DNA of 64,000 nt from AC-32 sp963788215 (GTDB taxonomy: Bacteria > Actinomycetota > Thermoleophilia > Gaiellales > Gaiellaceae): assembly GCA_963788215.1 (NCBI GenBank), contig CAWBFX010000010.1:992001-1056000 (forward strand), written 5' to 3'. Shown piece by piece: positions 44,238-51,515 of the stretch (position 1 is its first letter; each line of letters opens with the position of its first letter). The translations under genes were made by a program, and so were the position numbers. The notes under the pieces were generated by a model. The model had not been told where the DNA came from, did no database searches, and was given only the letters and a program-made list of their open reading frames with translations.

Positions 44238-44276
44238 GCCCGGAAGTCCCGGCGCACCCGTCGGCGAGTTATTTCG

Positions 44277-46148
44277 TCAGCCTCTTCGGGTGCTCTCTCG
44301 CTCCGGCTGCGGCGCGCCCGCCGCCGAACCGACCGCCTCGTAGCGCGAGCGACCGACGCGGCGGACGTGTCCCTCCGCGATCGCTTCGTCGAGCGCGCGC
44401 GAGAACCTGCCGGGCCCCCACACACGCGAGTGGATCAGCCGCTCGAGCTCCCGCCGGTCGACCGGCCGGCCTTCCTGCTCGAGCGCGCCGACGATGCGGT
44501 CGACCTCGCGGTCGAGCACGTCCTCGCCCGCACGACGCGACGAGTAGGCCGTGCCGATCATGCCGGGTGAGTAGAAGGTCGAGCCAACCCCCGGCCGATA
44601 GCGCCGAGGACCGTGCGCGCCGCGGCTCCGCCGGGCCTCCCGCTGCGAGTGTCGGTCCGGTTCGCCTCGCCCGTCGCGCTCGCCCCGCCCGTCCGCAGCG
44701 GCCTCGCGGGCCGTGATCGGCTCCGCGATGTCTTCCAGCTGCTGCTGTTCGGCGTCGACTCCGAAGAGGATCTCCGCGATCCCGCCGAGCGCCATCACAC
44801 CCGCGCCGATCAGGAACGCGACCATCACGTCGTTCTTGCTGCCCGCGATCATGTGGCCGAAGAGCAGCGGCCCGGTGATCCCTCCGGCGGCCGTGCCGAC
44901 CGCGAAGAAGAACGCGATCGCGAGCGCGCGCATCTCCATCGGGAAGATCTCGCTCGCAGTCAGGTATGCGGCGCTCGCGCCGGCGGAGGCGAGGAAGAAC
45001 GTCGCCATCACGAGGGCGATCAGCGACCAGGACGTCAGCGAGTCGTTGCCGATCAGGATCCCCGTCACGATCAGGATCGCGGTCGAGCCGAGGTAGGTGA
45101 GGGAGATCATCGGCCGCCTGCCCCACGTGTCGAACAGCCTCCCGAGCACGAGCGGCCCGAGGAAGTTCCCCGCTGCGAACAGGATGAAGTAGACCGGCAC
45201 GAAGGACGACGAGACGCCGAAATGCTTCGTGAAGAGCGTCCCGAGGTCGAACGTCACCGCGTTGTAGATGAACGCCTGGCCGATGAAGAGCGCGAGGCAA
45301 AGGGCGCTGCGCTTCGGATACACCTTGAACGCCTGCCTGGCGATCTCCCGGAACGGGATGCGTTCGCGCTGGCGCACCTCGATCGACCCCTCGGGGTCTT
45401 CCAGCGCCTCGCCGGTCGAGTCCTGCGCGTCCTCTTCGATGTTGCGGACGATCTTCTCCGCTTCCTCCTCGCGCCCGTGGATGAAGAGCCAGCGCGGGCT
45501 CTCGGGCACGTTCCGGCGGACGAGCATGATCGCCAGGCCGAGGATCGCGCCGAGGCCGAACGAGAGCCGCCAGCCGACGTCCTTCGCGAGCAGGCTTTCG
45601 TTGAGCAGCACGATCGCTGCCGCGGCGCCTGCCATCGCGCCGATCCAGTACGACCCGTTGATGATCAGGTCGACTCGCCCGCGCACGCGGGCCGGGATCA
45701 GCTCGTCGATCGCCGAGTTGATCGCCGCGTACTCGCCGCCGATGCCGGCTCCGGTCAGGAACCGCATCGCGTAGAAATACCAGGCGGTCCAGGCGAAGGC
45801 GGTCGCGACGGTGGCGGCGATGTAGAGCGCGAGAGTGATGAGGAAGAGCTTCTTCCGGCCGAAGCGGTCGGTGAGCTGCCCGAAGAAGAGCGCGCCGAGA
45901 CAGGCACCGCCGACGTAGAAGGCCGCGGCGATTCCGATGCCCGCCGTCGAGATCGCAATCCCGCTGCCCTTCTCGGTGAGGCGGCTCGCGACCGAGCCGA
46001 CGATCGTGACCTCGAGCCCGTCGAGGATCCAGACCGTCCCGAGGCCGATCACGACGAGCCAGTGGAACCGCGACCACGGCAGGCGGTCGAGCCGCTGCGG
46101 GATGTCGGTCTCGATCGTGCGGCGCTCTGCGTGGGCTCCGGCTGACAT
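44277..46148 (-). CDS. MFS sugar/metabolite porter with C-terminal winged-helix-like domain
   Basis: A 623-residue protein. Residues 1-460 are a 12-helix major facilitator of the sugar-porter/SHS type: FGQLTDRFGRKKLFLITLAL, RFLTGAGIGGEYAAINSAI then DELIPARVRGR, PESPRWLFIHGR, and RLFDTWGRRPMISLTYLG. A charged, low-complexity linker (about 465-520, many Arg/Gly/Glu) follows, then a compact domain with REVDRIVGALEQEGRPVDRR, ELERLIHSRVWGPGRFSRAL and GHVRRVGRSRYEAV, which reads like a winged helix-turn-helix. Such a fusion could tether a DNA- or RNA-binding module to the membrane. Substrate unknown; organic acids or aromatic compounds are possible. Confidence 0.85.
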   Translation of the reverse strand: MSAGAHAERRTIETDIPQRLDRLPWSRFHWLVVIGLGTVWILDGLEVTIVGSVASRLTEKGSGIAISTAGIGIAAAFYVGGACLGALFFGQLTDRFGRKKLFLITLALYIAATVATAFAWTAWYFYAMRFLTGAGIGGEYAAINSAIDELIPARVRGRVDLIINGSYWIGAMAGAAAAIVLLNESLLAKDVGWRLSFGLGAILGLAIMLVRRNVPESPRWLFIHGREEEAEKIVRNIEEDAQDSTGEALEDPEGSIEVRQRERIPFREIARQAFKVYPKRSALCLALFIGQAFIYNAVTFDLGTLFTKHFGVSSSFVPVYFILFAAGNFLGPLVLGRLFDTWGRRPMISLTYLGSTAILIVTGILIGNDSLTSWSLIALVMATFFLASAGASAAYLTASEIFPMEMRALAIAFFFAVGTAAGGITGPLLFGHMIAGSKNDVMVAFLIGAGVMALGGIAEILFGVDAEQQQLEDIAEPITAREAAADGRGERDGRGEPDRHSQREARRSRGAHGPRRYRPGVGSTFYSPGMIGTAYSSRRAGEDVLDREVDRIVGALEQEGRPVDRRELERLIHSRVWGPGRFSRALDEAIAEGHVRRVGRSRYEAVGSAAGAPQPERESTRRG

Positions 46149-46203
46149 TTGCGGCGAGAAAATCCCCGCTTGCGCGCTTCTGAAACCGGGTAGGTGACCA
46201 GCG

Positions 46204-46446
46204 ATGCTCGCCTGCCGGCTTCTCGGGCACCGCTACCGCTTCCGCGCCGAGGGCGCGACGATGCGTTGGGAGTGCGCGCGCGCGTGCGGCGCCGGCGGGT
46301 CGAAGGACTACGAGACGGAAGCCGACGCGCAGCGCTTCGCGCGGGCCTTCGACCGCGAGGACCGCGACGAGCTCGGCCGGCGCGCTCCGCTCTTCGGGAT
46401 GTTCCCGCTGCGGATCTACCGCGCGCTCAAAGGCCCGCGCAGGTAG
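46204..46446 (+). CDS. Small conserved-type protein, possible zinc-binding
   Basis: An 80-residue protein: CRLLGHRYRFRAEGATMRWE, then CARACGAGGSKDYETEADAQ, RFARAFDREDRDELGRRAPL. The spaced Cys/His residues (Cys4, His9, Cys24, Cys28) could bind zinc. It has no membrane segment. A near-consensus TAGGTG box lies 7 nt upstream of the ATG, and no ribosome-binding site is present. It is divergent from the MFS porter and its 3' end overlaps the convergent GNAT gene by 31 bp. I do not recognise a functional family. Confidence 0.6.
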   Translation: MLACRLLGHRYRFRAEGATMRWECARACGAGGSKDYETEADAQRFARAFDREDRDELGRRAPLFGMFPLRIYRALKGPRR

Positions 46447-47321
46447 ATCCGTCCGACTGCCGGCTCGTAGCCGAGCTCCTCGTTCAGCCGCCTCATCGGC
46501 TCGTTGCGCTGCTCGTTCCGCGTCTGCAGCTGCTCGAAGCCGTGCTCCTTCGCCCATGCGAGCTGGGCCGCTTTCAGCGCCCGCGCAACCCCGCGGCGCC
46601 GCCAGGCGCGCGAGACCGCGGTGAGGTGGTTGTCCGCGACCTTCGGTCGCGCGCGAGTCGGCGCGAGCTTCGCGAAGCCGACCACCTCGTCGTCGGCCAC
46701 CGCGACGAAGGTGTGCTGCGCAGCCCCGCTGTCCCGGGCGAGCCAGGAATCGAACGGCTCCGCCAGGCGGTCCTCGCTGCCCGGGATGTCCGGCCAGGCC
46801 TCGAGCTGCACCTGGTAGATGCCGCGCGCCAGCCCGGGCCGCTCGTCCCAGAGGACAACCTCGACACCCGGAGGAGGCTCGACCGCGGGCGCGACGGCTT
46901 GGGTCAGGTCGAGCACGAGACCGCCCTCGCGCTTGTGCTCGACGAAGCCGCGCCTAAGCGCAAACGCCAGGCTCTCGAGGTCGTCGTCGGCAACCGTCGC
47001 CTCGAGCGTCTCGATGCCGCGCTCACGTGCCCACTCCGAGATCCGCTCGTAGAGCGCGGTGCCGACGCCGCAGCCGCGCGCGTCGCCGAGCACGGTCAGC
47101 AGCACGCGCACCTCCTCAGGCCGCTGCGGGGTGAGTGCGCCGTGGGCCGAGCCGACGACCCGGCGGTCGAGCCGGGCGAGCAGATCGGCGTGGTCGAGCG
47201 CTCCCGCCTCGTATACCGAAACCTCCTCCATCGTGACGGCGTCGTGCGGCCAGACGGCGTTGTAGACGTCCAGCGAGAGCTGCTTTTCCGCCCCGTTCAC
47301 GCACTCTGCGACATCGATCAC
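46416..47321 (-). CDS. Double-GNAT acetyltransferase, paralogue 1
   Basis: About 301 aa with two tandem GNAT domains. Domain 1 has the acetyl-CoA loop DARGCGVGTALYERISEWAR, domain 2 has RAWRRRGVARALKAAQLAWA and ends GYEPAVGRIYLRGPLSAR. GTG 47321 is chosen over TTG 47327 because TATGGT lies 6 nt before it and because the protein then aligns from its first residue with the paralogue at 49602-50513 (shared YNAVWPHDA at the same position). Tandem GNATs include mycothiol synthase, but the substrate here is unknown. Its promoter faces the histidine kinase. Confidence 0.85.
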   Translation of the reverse strand: MIDVAECVNGAEKQLSLDVYNAVWPHDAVTMEEVSVYEAGALDHADLLARLDRRVVGSAHGALTPQRPEEVRVLLTVLGDARGCGVGTALYERISEWARERGIETLEATVADDDLESLAFALRRGFVEHKREGGLVLDLTQAVAPAVEPPPGVEVVLWDERPGLARGIYQVQLEAWPDIPGSEDRLAEPFDSWLARDSGAAQHTFVAVADDEVVGFAKLAPTRARPKVADNHLTAVSRAWRRRGVARALKAAQLAWAKEHGFEQLQTRNEQRNEPMRRLNEELGYEPAVGRIYLRGPLSAR

Positions 47322-47327
47322 GGCCAA

Positions 47328-47333
47328 ACCATA
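47328..47333 (-). promoter_or_regulatory. Leaderless -10 box TATGGT
   Basis: Minus strand TATGGT (47333-47328), 6 nt (ttggcc), then GTG 47321. It abuts the alternative TTG, ruling that codon out as a start. Confidence 0.5.
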
Positions 47334-47395
47334 GGGCGGTCTTGTAGGTCGACCAAGTCGCGGCTACTCTGCTTTGACCCAACTAAACCTGCGCA

Positions 47396-49612
47396 TTGCT
47401 TCCAGAGACTCTCCGATCCCGTACCGGGCTCGCCGCCGCCGTCAGTCTCGCCCTCCTCGGCACGGCTTGCGTTGTCCTCGTGCTCGTCAGCGAGCGCACG
47501 TGGAGGATTGCCGCTGCCGCCGGCATCTGGGTCCTGGCGGCCGCCATCCTCGGATGGCTCGTGGTACGGGCTCACCGCAAGGACCGCGCGCAGCAGCAAG
47601 AGCTCGACCGCGGCGAGACCCGCCACCGGGCGTTGCTCGAGGGCCTACCGCTCGTGACGTGGCTGACCGAGCCAGGCGACCGCGGCTCGACCCTGTACGT
47701 CAGTCCGTCGATCGAGGAGCTGACCGGGTATTCGCCTGCCGAGTGGGCGAACGGGGCGGGCCTCTTCGAGAAGCTGCTCCATCCCGAGGACCGTGAGCGC
47801 GTGCTCGCGGAGCCGCCGGACGAGGCCCCGGCGCGGCTCGACTACCGCCTGCTCGCGCGCGACGGCCGTGCCGTCTGGGTGCGTGAAGAGAGCGCGCTCG
47901 TCCGCGACTCGGCCGGGGAGCCCATGTACGTGCAGAGCTTCCTCCGCGATCTAGGCGATCTGCGACGGGCCGAGGACGAGCGCGAGCAGCTCTCCACGGC
48001 CGAGCGTGCCGCGACGACCGAGGTCACGGAGCGCCAGGCACGCCTGGACCTCCTGCGCCGCGCGGGCGACGAGCTCGCCTCGACGCTCGAGCAGCAGCGC
48101 GCCCTCACGCGCGTCGCGGATCTCATCGTTCGCGATTTCGCCGACTGGTGCGTCATCGACGTCGTCGAGGACGGGAACGCCCACGAGCTCACGCGAGTCG
48201 CGGTCGCGCGAGCCGAGCCCGCCGAGGGGAACGGCGCGCGCCGGGTGGGCGACACGCCCGGCGCCTCCATCCGGACAGTTGCCTACGACGGCCGCTCGCG
48301 CCTCGTCCCGTCGCCGGGAGAAGACCGCGCCGGCGAGCCGGTGCGCTTCCTCGAGGGCCTCGAGGCCCGTTCGGTGATCTCGGTCCCGCTGCGCGCGCGC
48401 AAGCAGCCCTTCGGCGCGCTCACGGTCGCCCGAACCGTCCGCGGCGATGCGTACGGGGCAGACGACCTGGCGCTCGTCGAGGACCTCGCCGTCCGGATCG
48501 GCCTGGCCCTCGACCGCGCGCGGCTCGTCCGCGAGGTCGAGGAGCGGGCCGACGCCGCCCGCGTGCTCGAGCACGTCGGCGACGCGATCCTCCTGCTCGA
48601 CCGAAACGGCACGATCCGCCTCTGGAACCCGGCGGCCGAGGCGATCACCTCGATCCCCGCCAAGGACGTCGTCGGCCAGCCCGCGGCGAAGGCGATCCCC
48701 GGCTGGCAGAGCGCGGTCGACACCGTCCCGGTCCTGTCCTCGCCGGACCCGGGGCACGAGGAGACCGTGATCCCGATCGACACCGCCCGCGGCGAGCGCT
48801 GGATCTCGATCTCAGGCGTCCGCTTCTTCGGCGGTACGGTCTACGCCTTCCGCGACCTGACCGACGTGCGCCGGCTCGAGGAGATCAAGGCCGACTTCAT
48901 CGCGACCGCCTCGCACGAGCTCCGCACGCCGCTCGCGGCGGTGTATGGCGCGGCGCAGACCCTGCTCCGCCACGACTTCGCGCTCGATGAGACCGGCCGC
49001 GAGCGCTTCGTCTCCCTGATCGCAGACGAGTCCGAGCGGCTCGGCCGGATCGTCAACGAGATCCTGCTCGCGAACCAGCTCGACGCGGGTCGGCTCGACC
49101 TCGACGTCGAGCCCTTCGATCCCGCCGAGCTCGTCGAACGAGTGGTAGAGGCGACGCGCGCCTATGCGCCTCCCTCGGTCACGCTGGAGGCGAGCGTGGA
49201 GGACGGACTCCCGCGCGTCTCGGCCGACCACGACAAGGCGCGCCAGGTGCTCGTGAACCTGATCGAGAATGCGATCAAGTACTCGCCGGAGGGCGGACAC
49301 GTGGAGGTCGAGGTGACCGAGCACGAGGGCGCAGTTCGCTTCTGCGTCCGCGACGAGGGCCTGGGGATCGCGCCCGAGGACCAGGACCGGATCTTCGAGA
49401 AGTTCTACCGCGCCGACCCGCAGATGATCCGCGGGGTGGGAGGGACGGGCCTGGGTCTCTACATCTGCAAGGAGCTCGTCGACCGCATGGGCGGCAAGAT
49501 ATGGGTCGAGCCGAACGGCGACCGCGGCTCCACGTTCTTCTTCGAGTTGCAGACGGCGGATGTTCTCGCGCACGGGCCTGTGGAGCCCGGGCGGCTGCAA
49601 TTCAGGTCTTGA
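47396..49612 (+). CDS. Sensor histidine kinase with PAS-GAF-PAS input
   Basis: Membrane histidine kinase, 738 aa, TTG start. Two N-terminal helices (about 10-32 and 38-58) with almost no external loop, then a PAS domain (about 75-195), a GAF domain (about 215-375), a second PAS (about 385-490), the HisKA domain with phospho-acceptor His507 (ATASHELRTPLAAVYGA), and a HATPase domain with N box NLIENAIKYSPEGG, DEGLGIAPEDQDRIFEKFYR and GGTGLGLYICKELV. With virtually no extracytoplasmic domain it probably senses an internal or membrane signal. No response regulator is adjacent, so it is an orphan. TAAACC, 6 nt before the TTG, is a near-consensus leaderless -10. Confidence 0.93.
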   Translation: MLPETLRSRTGLAAAVSLALLGTACVVLVLVSERTWRIAAAAGIWVLAAAILGWLVVRAHRKDRAQQQELDRGETRHRALLEGLPLVTWLTEPGDRGSTLYVSPSIEELTGYSPAEWANGAGLFEKLLHPEDRERVLAEPPDEAPARLDYRLLARDGRAVWVREESALVRDSAGEPMYVQSFLRDLGDLRRAEDEREQLSTAERAATTEVTERQARLDLLRRAGDELASTLEQQRALTRVADLIVRDFADWCVIDVVEDGNAHELTRVAVARAEPAEGNGARRVGDTPGASIRTVAYDGRSRLVPSPGEDRAGEPVRFLEGLEARSVISVPLRARKQPFGALTVARTVRGDAYGADDLALVEDLAVRIGLALDRARLVREVEERADAARVLEHVGDAILLLDRNGTIRLWNPAAEAITSIPAKDVVGQPAAKAIPGWQSAVDTVPVLSSPDPGHEETVIPIDTARGERWISISGVRFFGGTVYAFRDLTDVRRLEEIKADFIATASHELRTPLAAVYGAAQTLLRHDFALDETGRERFVSLIADESERLGRIVNEILLANQLDAGRLDLDVEPFDPAELVERVVEATRAYAPPSVTLEASVEDGLPRVSADHDKARQVLVNLIENAIKYSPEGGHVEVEVTEHEGAVRFCVRDEGLGIAPEDQDRIFEKFYRADPQMIRGVGGTGLGLYICKELVDRMGGKIWVEPNGDRGSTFFFELQTADVLAHGPVEPGRLQFRS

Positions 49613-50513
49613 GGGGCCCACGCAGGTAGATGCGGCCTAGCGCCGGCTTGTAGCCGAACTCCTTGTTGAGGTGTCGAATCGGCGCGTTGCGCTCCTCGTT
49701 CCGCGTCCAGAGCTGCTCGTACCCGTTCGCCTTCGCCCACGCGATCTGCGTCGCCTTCAGCGCCCGCGCAACACCGCGGCCGCGCCACGCGCGCTTGACG
49801 GCGGTCAGGTCATGGCTCGCGACCTTCGGCCGCGCGGCGGTGAGCGAAAACTTGGCGTAGCCGGCGACCTCGTCGCCTGCGAGCGCGACGAAGGTCGCCT
49901 CGGGCAGGTCCCCTGACCCCTGCATGTGGTGCGTGAGCCAGTCCTCGAACGGCTCGACCTCCTCGTCCTCGCCGCCGGGGATGTCGGGATACGCCTCGAG
50001 CGCCACCTCGTACATCCCGCGATCGAGCTCCGGCCGCTCGGCCCAGGTCACGATCTGGACCCCCGCCGGCGGCTGGGGCGGCTGCGGATCGGCCCCTGCC
50101 AGGTCGAGCACCACTCCTTTCTCCCGCCGGTGTTCGACGAAGCCGCGCCGCTCGGCGAACGCGAGGCTTTCGGAATCGTCGTCGGAGACGACCGCTTCGA
50201 GCGTCTCGAGCCCGCGCTCGCGCGCCCAGTCCGAGACCGCCTCGTAGAGCCCAGTTCCGGCGCCTCGGCTGCGCTTGGCGGGAAGCACGGTCAGCAGCAG
50301 GAAGACGACGTCCGGCCGCCACGATCCGACCGCGCCGTAGCCCGAGCCCGCCGGCTCGCCGTCGACGCGCGCGAGGAAGTCGCCGTGGGCGATCAGGCCC
50401 GCCTCGAAAGAGCGAACCTCGTCCATCGTGATCGCGTCGTGCGGCCAGACGGCGTTGTAGATGCCGAGCGTGAGCTCCTTGTCGGCCGGGGCGCAGGGGG
50501 AAATCTCCAGCAT
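49602..50513 (-). CDS. Double-GNAT acetyltransferase, paralogue 2
   Basis: A 303-residue paralogue of the protein at 46416-47321, with the same layout: N-terminal YNAVWPHDAITMDEV, first acetyl-CoA loop KRSRGAGTGLYEAVSDWARE, a conserved LETLEAVVSDDDSESLAFAE segment, second loop RAWRGRGVARALKATQIAWA and C-terminal YLRGPLKT. ATG 50513 with TATTGT 6 nt upstream. The two copies flank the histidine kinase in the same orientation, a duplication around or across it. It overlaps the kinase 3' end by 11 bp. Its promoter overlaps that of ssrA. Confidence 0.85.
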   Translation of the reverse strand: MLEISPCAPADKELTLGIYNAVWPHDAITMDEVRSFEAGLIAHGDFLARVDGEPAGSGYGAVGSWRPDVVFLLLTVLPAKRSRGAGTGLYEAVSDWARERGLETLEAVVSDDDSESLAFAERRGFVEHRREKGVVLDLAGADPQPPQPPAGVQIVTWAERPELDRGMYEVALEAYPDIPGGEDEEVEPFEDWLTHHMQGSGDLPEATFVALAGDEVAGYAKFSLTAARPKVASHDLTAVKRAWRGRGVARALKATQIAWAKANGYEQLWTRNEERNAPIRHLNKEFGYKPALGRIYLRGPLKT

Positions 50514-50518
50514 GCAGC

Positions 50519-50525
50519 TACAATA
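50519..50525. promoter_or_regulatory. Bidirectional -10 element TACAATA (ssrA and GNAT 2)
   Basis: Plus strand TACAAT (50519-50524) lies 16 nt before the mature 5' end of tmRNA, suitable for a short precursor leader removed by RNase P. Minus strand TATTGT (50525-50520) is 6 nt before the GNAT ATG 50513. As at 1546, a single TANNNTA serves both strands. Confidence 0.6.
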
Positions 50526-50540
50526 TGGGCAGACACATAC

Positions 50541-50904
50541 GGGGGCGACCTGGTTTCGACGTGGTCGGTTCTCCGGCTGAGCTGCAAGCGGAGGTTCCCG
50601 GTCGGCCTCCTAAAACAACCGGGACGTAACGTAAGTGCGGATAACGATCACGCACTCGCTCTCGCTGCCTAACCCGTAGCGAAGCGCGTCGCTCCGAGCT
50701 CGGCCCGTGGCTCGGGCAGCGGCGTCAGAAACGGGCTTGGCGCCGAGGGAGAGCCAATCGCCCGAAGCGCGACACCAAAGGATGGCTAGCCCGGCGGTTG
50801 GTCGGCTGCCAACCGGCCGGCGGGCGAAACTCAACGGCAGCCTAAGCTTGTAGACGCTCTGTCCGGTGCGTCCGCGGACGCGGGTTCGATTCCCGCCGCC
50901 TCCA
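50541..50904 (+). ncRNA. ssrA: Transfer-messenger RNA (tmRNA)
   Basis: About 364 nt. The 5' end ggggGCGacctggtttcgac and the 3' end gcgggttcgattcccgc followed by cgcctcca form the tRNA-like domain. The 7-bp acceptor stem ggggGCG/cgcctcc has a G-U wobble at the third pair, the alanine identity element. The T-loop is ttcgatt. A tag reading frame lies at 50637-50672, and several G/C-rich pseudoknot stems follow (50690-50860). CCA is not encoded after the discriminator A (next bases ctt). It works with SmpB (43571) to free stalled ribosomes and tag their products. Confidence 0.96.
50637..50672 (+). other. tmRNA proteolysis tag reading frame
   Basis: Reading from the resume codon GCG gives ADNDHALALAA then TAA, so the complete tag with the charged alanine is AADNDHALALAA, ending in the ALAA recognised by ClpXP/ClpAP-type proteases. 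The preceding taagt resembles the conserved resume-codon context. Confidence 0.88.
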
Positions 50905-50912
50905 CTTTGCTC

Positions 50913-50929
50913 GCGGCGCTCCGCGCCGC
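50913..50929 (+). terminator. Hairpin after ssrA (proximal)
   Basis: gcggcgc (50913-50919) and gcgccgc (50923-50929) with a tcc loop, then ttcgctcgttt. Begins 9 nt past the tmRNA 3' end and is a likely terminator. Confidence 0.6.
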
Positions 50930-50940
50930 TTCGCTCGTTT

Positions 50941-50967
50941 CACGGGGGAAACCGGGTTTCCCCCGTG
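50941..50967 (+). terminator. Hairpin after ssrA (distal)
   Basis: cacgggggaaa (50941-50951) and tttcccccgtg (50957-50967) form an 11-bp perfect stem, loop ccggg. No T-run follows on the plus strand. It may be a backup terminator for ssrA. The following bases up to 51060 contain no gene or other signal I can support. Confidence 0.55.
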
Positions 50968-51107
50968 AGCCCCCTCCTCAAGCCTGTTTCGATCCCAGCC
51001 GCAGCAGGCCGCGCCCGCCATGTCGGTCGCGGCGGCGACTGCTCGCTGAGCATGCGATCGCTAGTGGCCCTGATGTGAGAGAAGGCTGAGGCCGCGCGGC
51101 TGGAGGT

Positions 51108-51440
51108 TCACGAGGCCGGTCGCGATCTCTCGGGCAATGCGCCCTTCGAGCTCCCGACCGGCAAAACTGGTCGCCTTCCAGGTGAGCTCCTCGGGGGTGG
51201 GCCTTCTGTCCGCGCACGGAAACGCGGACGCAGGTGATTGGAGATTCGTTCGCACAACCAGATGATCAGGATGACCGCGAGGCCGACGGCGAAGTACCAG
51301 CTGACCCACGCAAGGACAACCGCCATTCCGAGGACGACCACGGTAGCGACTACATGCGACCGGGGAAAAACAAAGGGCTCCTTGACCGAATCGATCTTCC
51401 AGCTGCGCCCGTCGGGTGACGTTGCCGTCATCGTCTCCAC
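51108..51440 (-). CDS. Small membrane protein, unknown; C-terminus uncertain
   Basis: GTG 51440 (6 nt after TAGAGT) gives a 110-residue protein with MTATSPDGRSWKIDSVKEPF then VFPRSHVVATVVVLGMAVVL AWVSWYFAV, i.e. a short soluble start and two adjacent membrane helices (about 33-50 and 52-68). After RFRAR the present frame becomes Pro/Ser-rich with poor third-position GC, whereas another frame continues DRRPTPEELTWKATSFAGRE to TAG at 51061, with normal GC-rich codons. A one-base deletion near 51220 would join them, giving about 126 residues. No family recognised. Confidence 0.5.
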   Translation of the reverse strand: METMTATSPDGRSWKIDSVKEPFVFPRSHVVATVVVLGMAVVLAWVSWYFAVGLAVILIIWLCERISNHLRPRFRARTEGPPPRSSPGRRPVLPVGSSKGALPERSRPAS

Positions 51441-51446
51441 ACGGCG

Positions 51447-51452
51447 ACTCTA
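51447..51452 (-). promoter_or_regulatory. Leaderless -10 box TAGAGT
   Basis: Minus strand TAGAGT (51452-51447), 6 nt (cgccgt), then GTG 51440. Confidence 0.45.
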
Positions 51453-51503
51453 TCGCGGTTCGCTGCCTCGACCCGGCTACGCCTCGATGCCTTTCGGAGG
51501 CGA

Positions 51504-51509
51504 TAGCGT
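51504..51509 (+). promoter_or_regulatory. Leaderless -10 box TAGCGT
   Basis: TAGCGT, 6 nt (ccgcgc), then GTG 51516 of the aldo/keto reductase. Confidence 0.5.
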
Positions 51510-51515
51510 CCGCGC

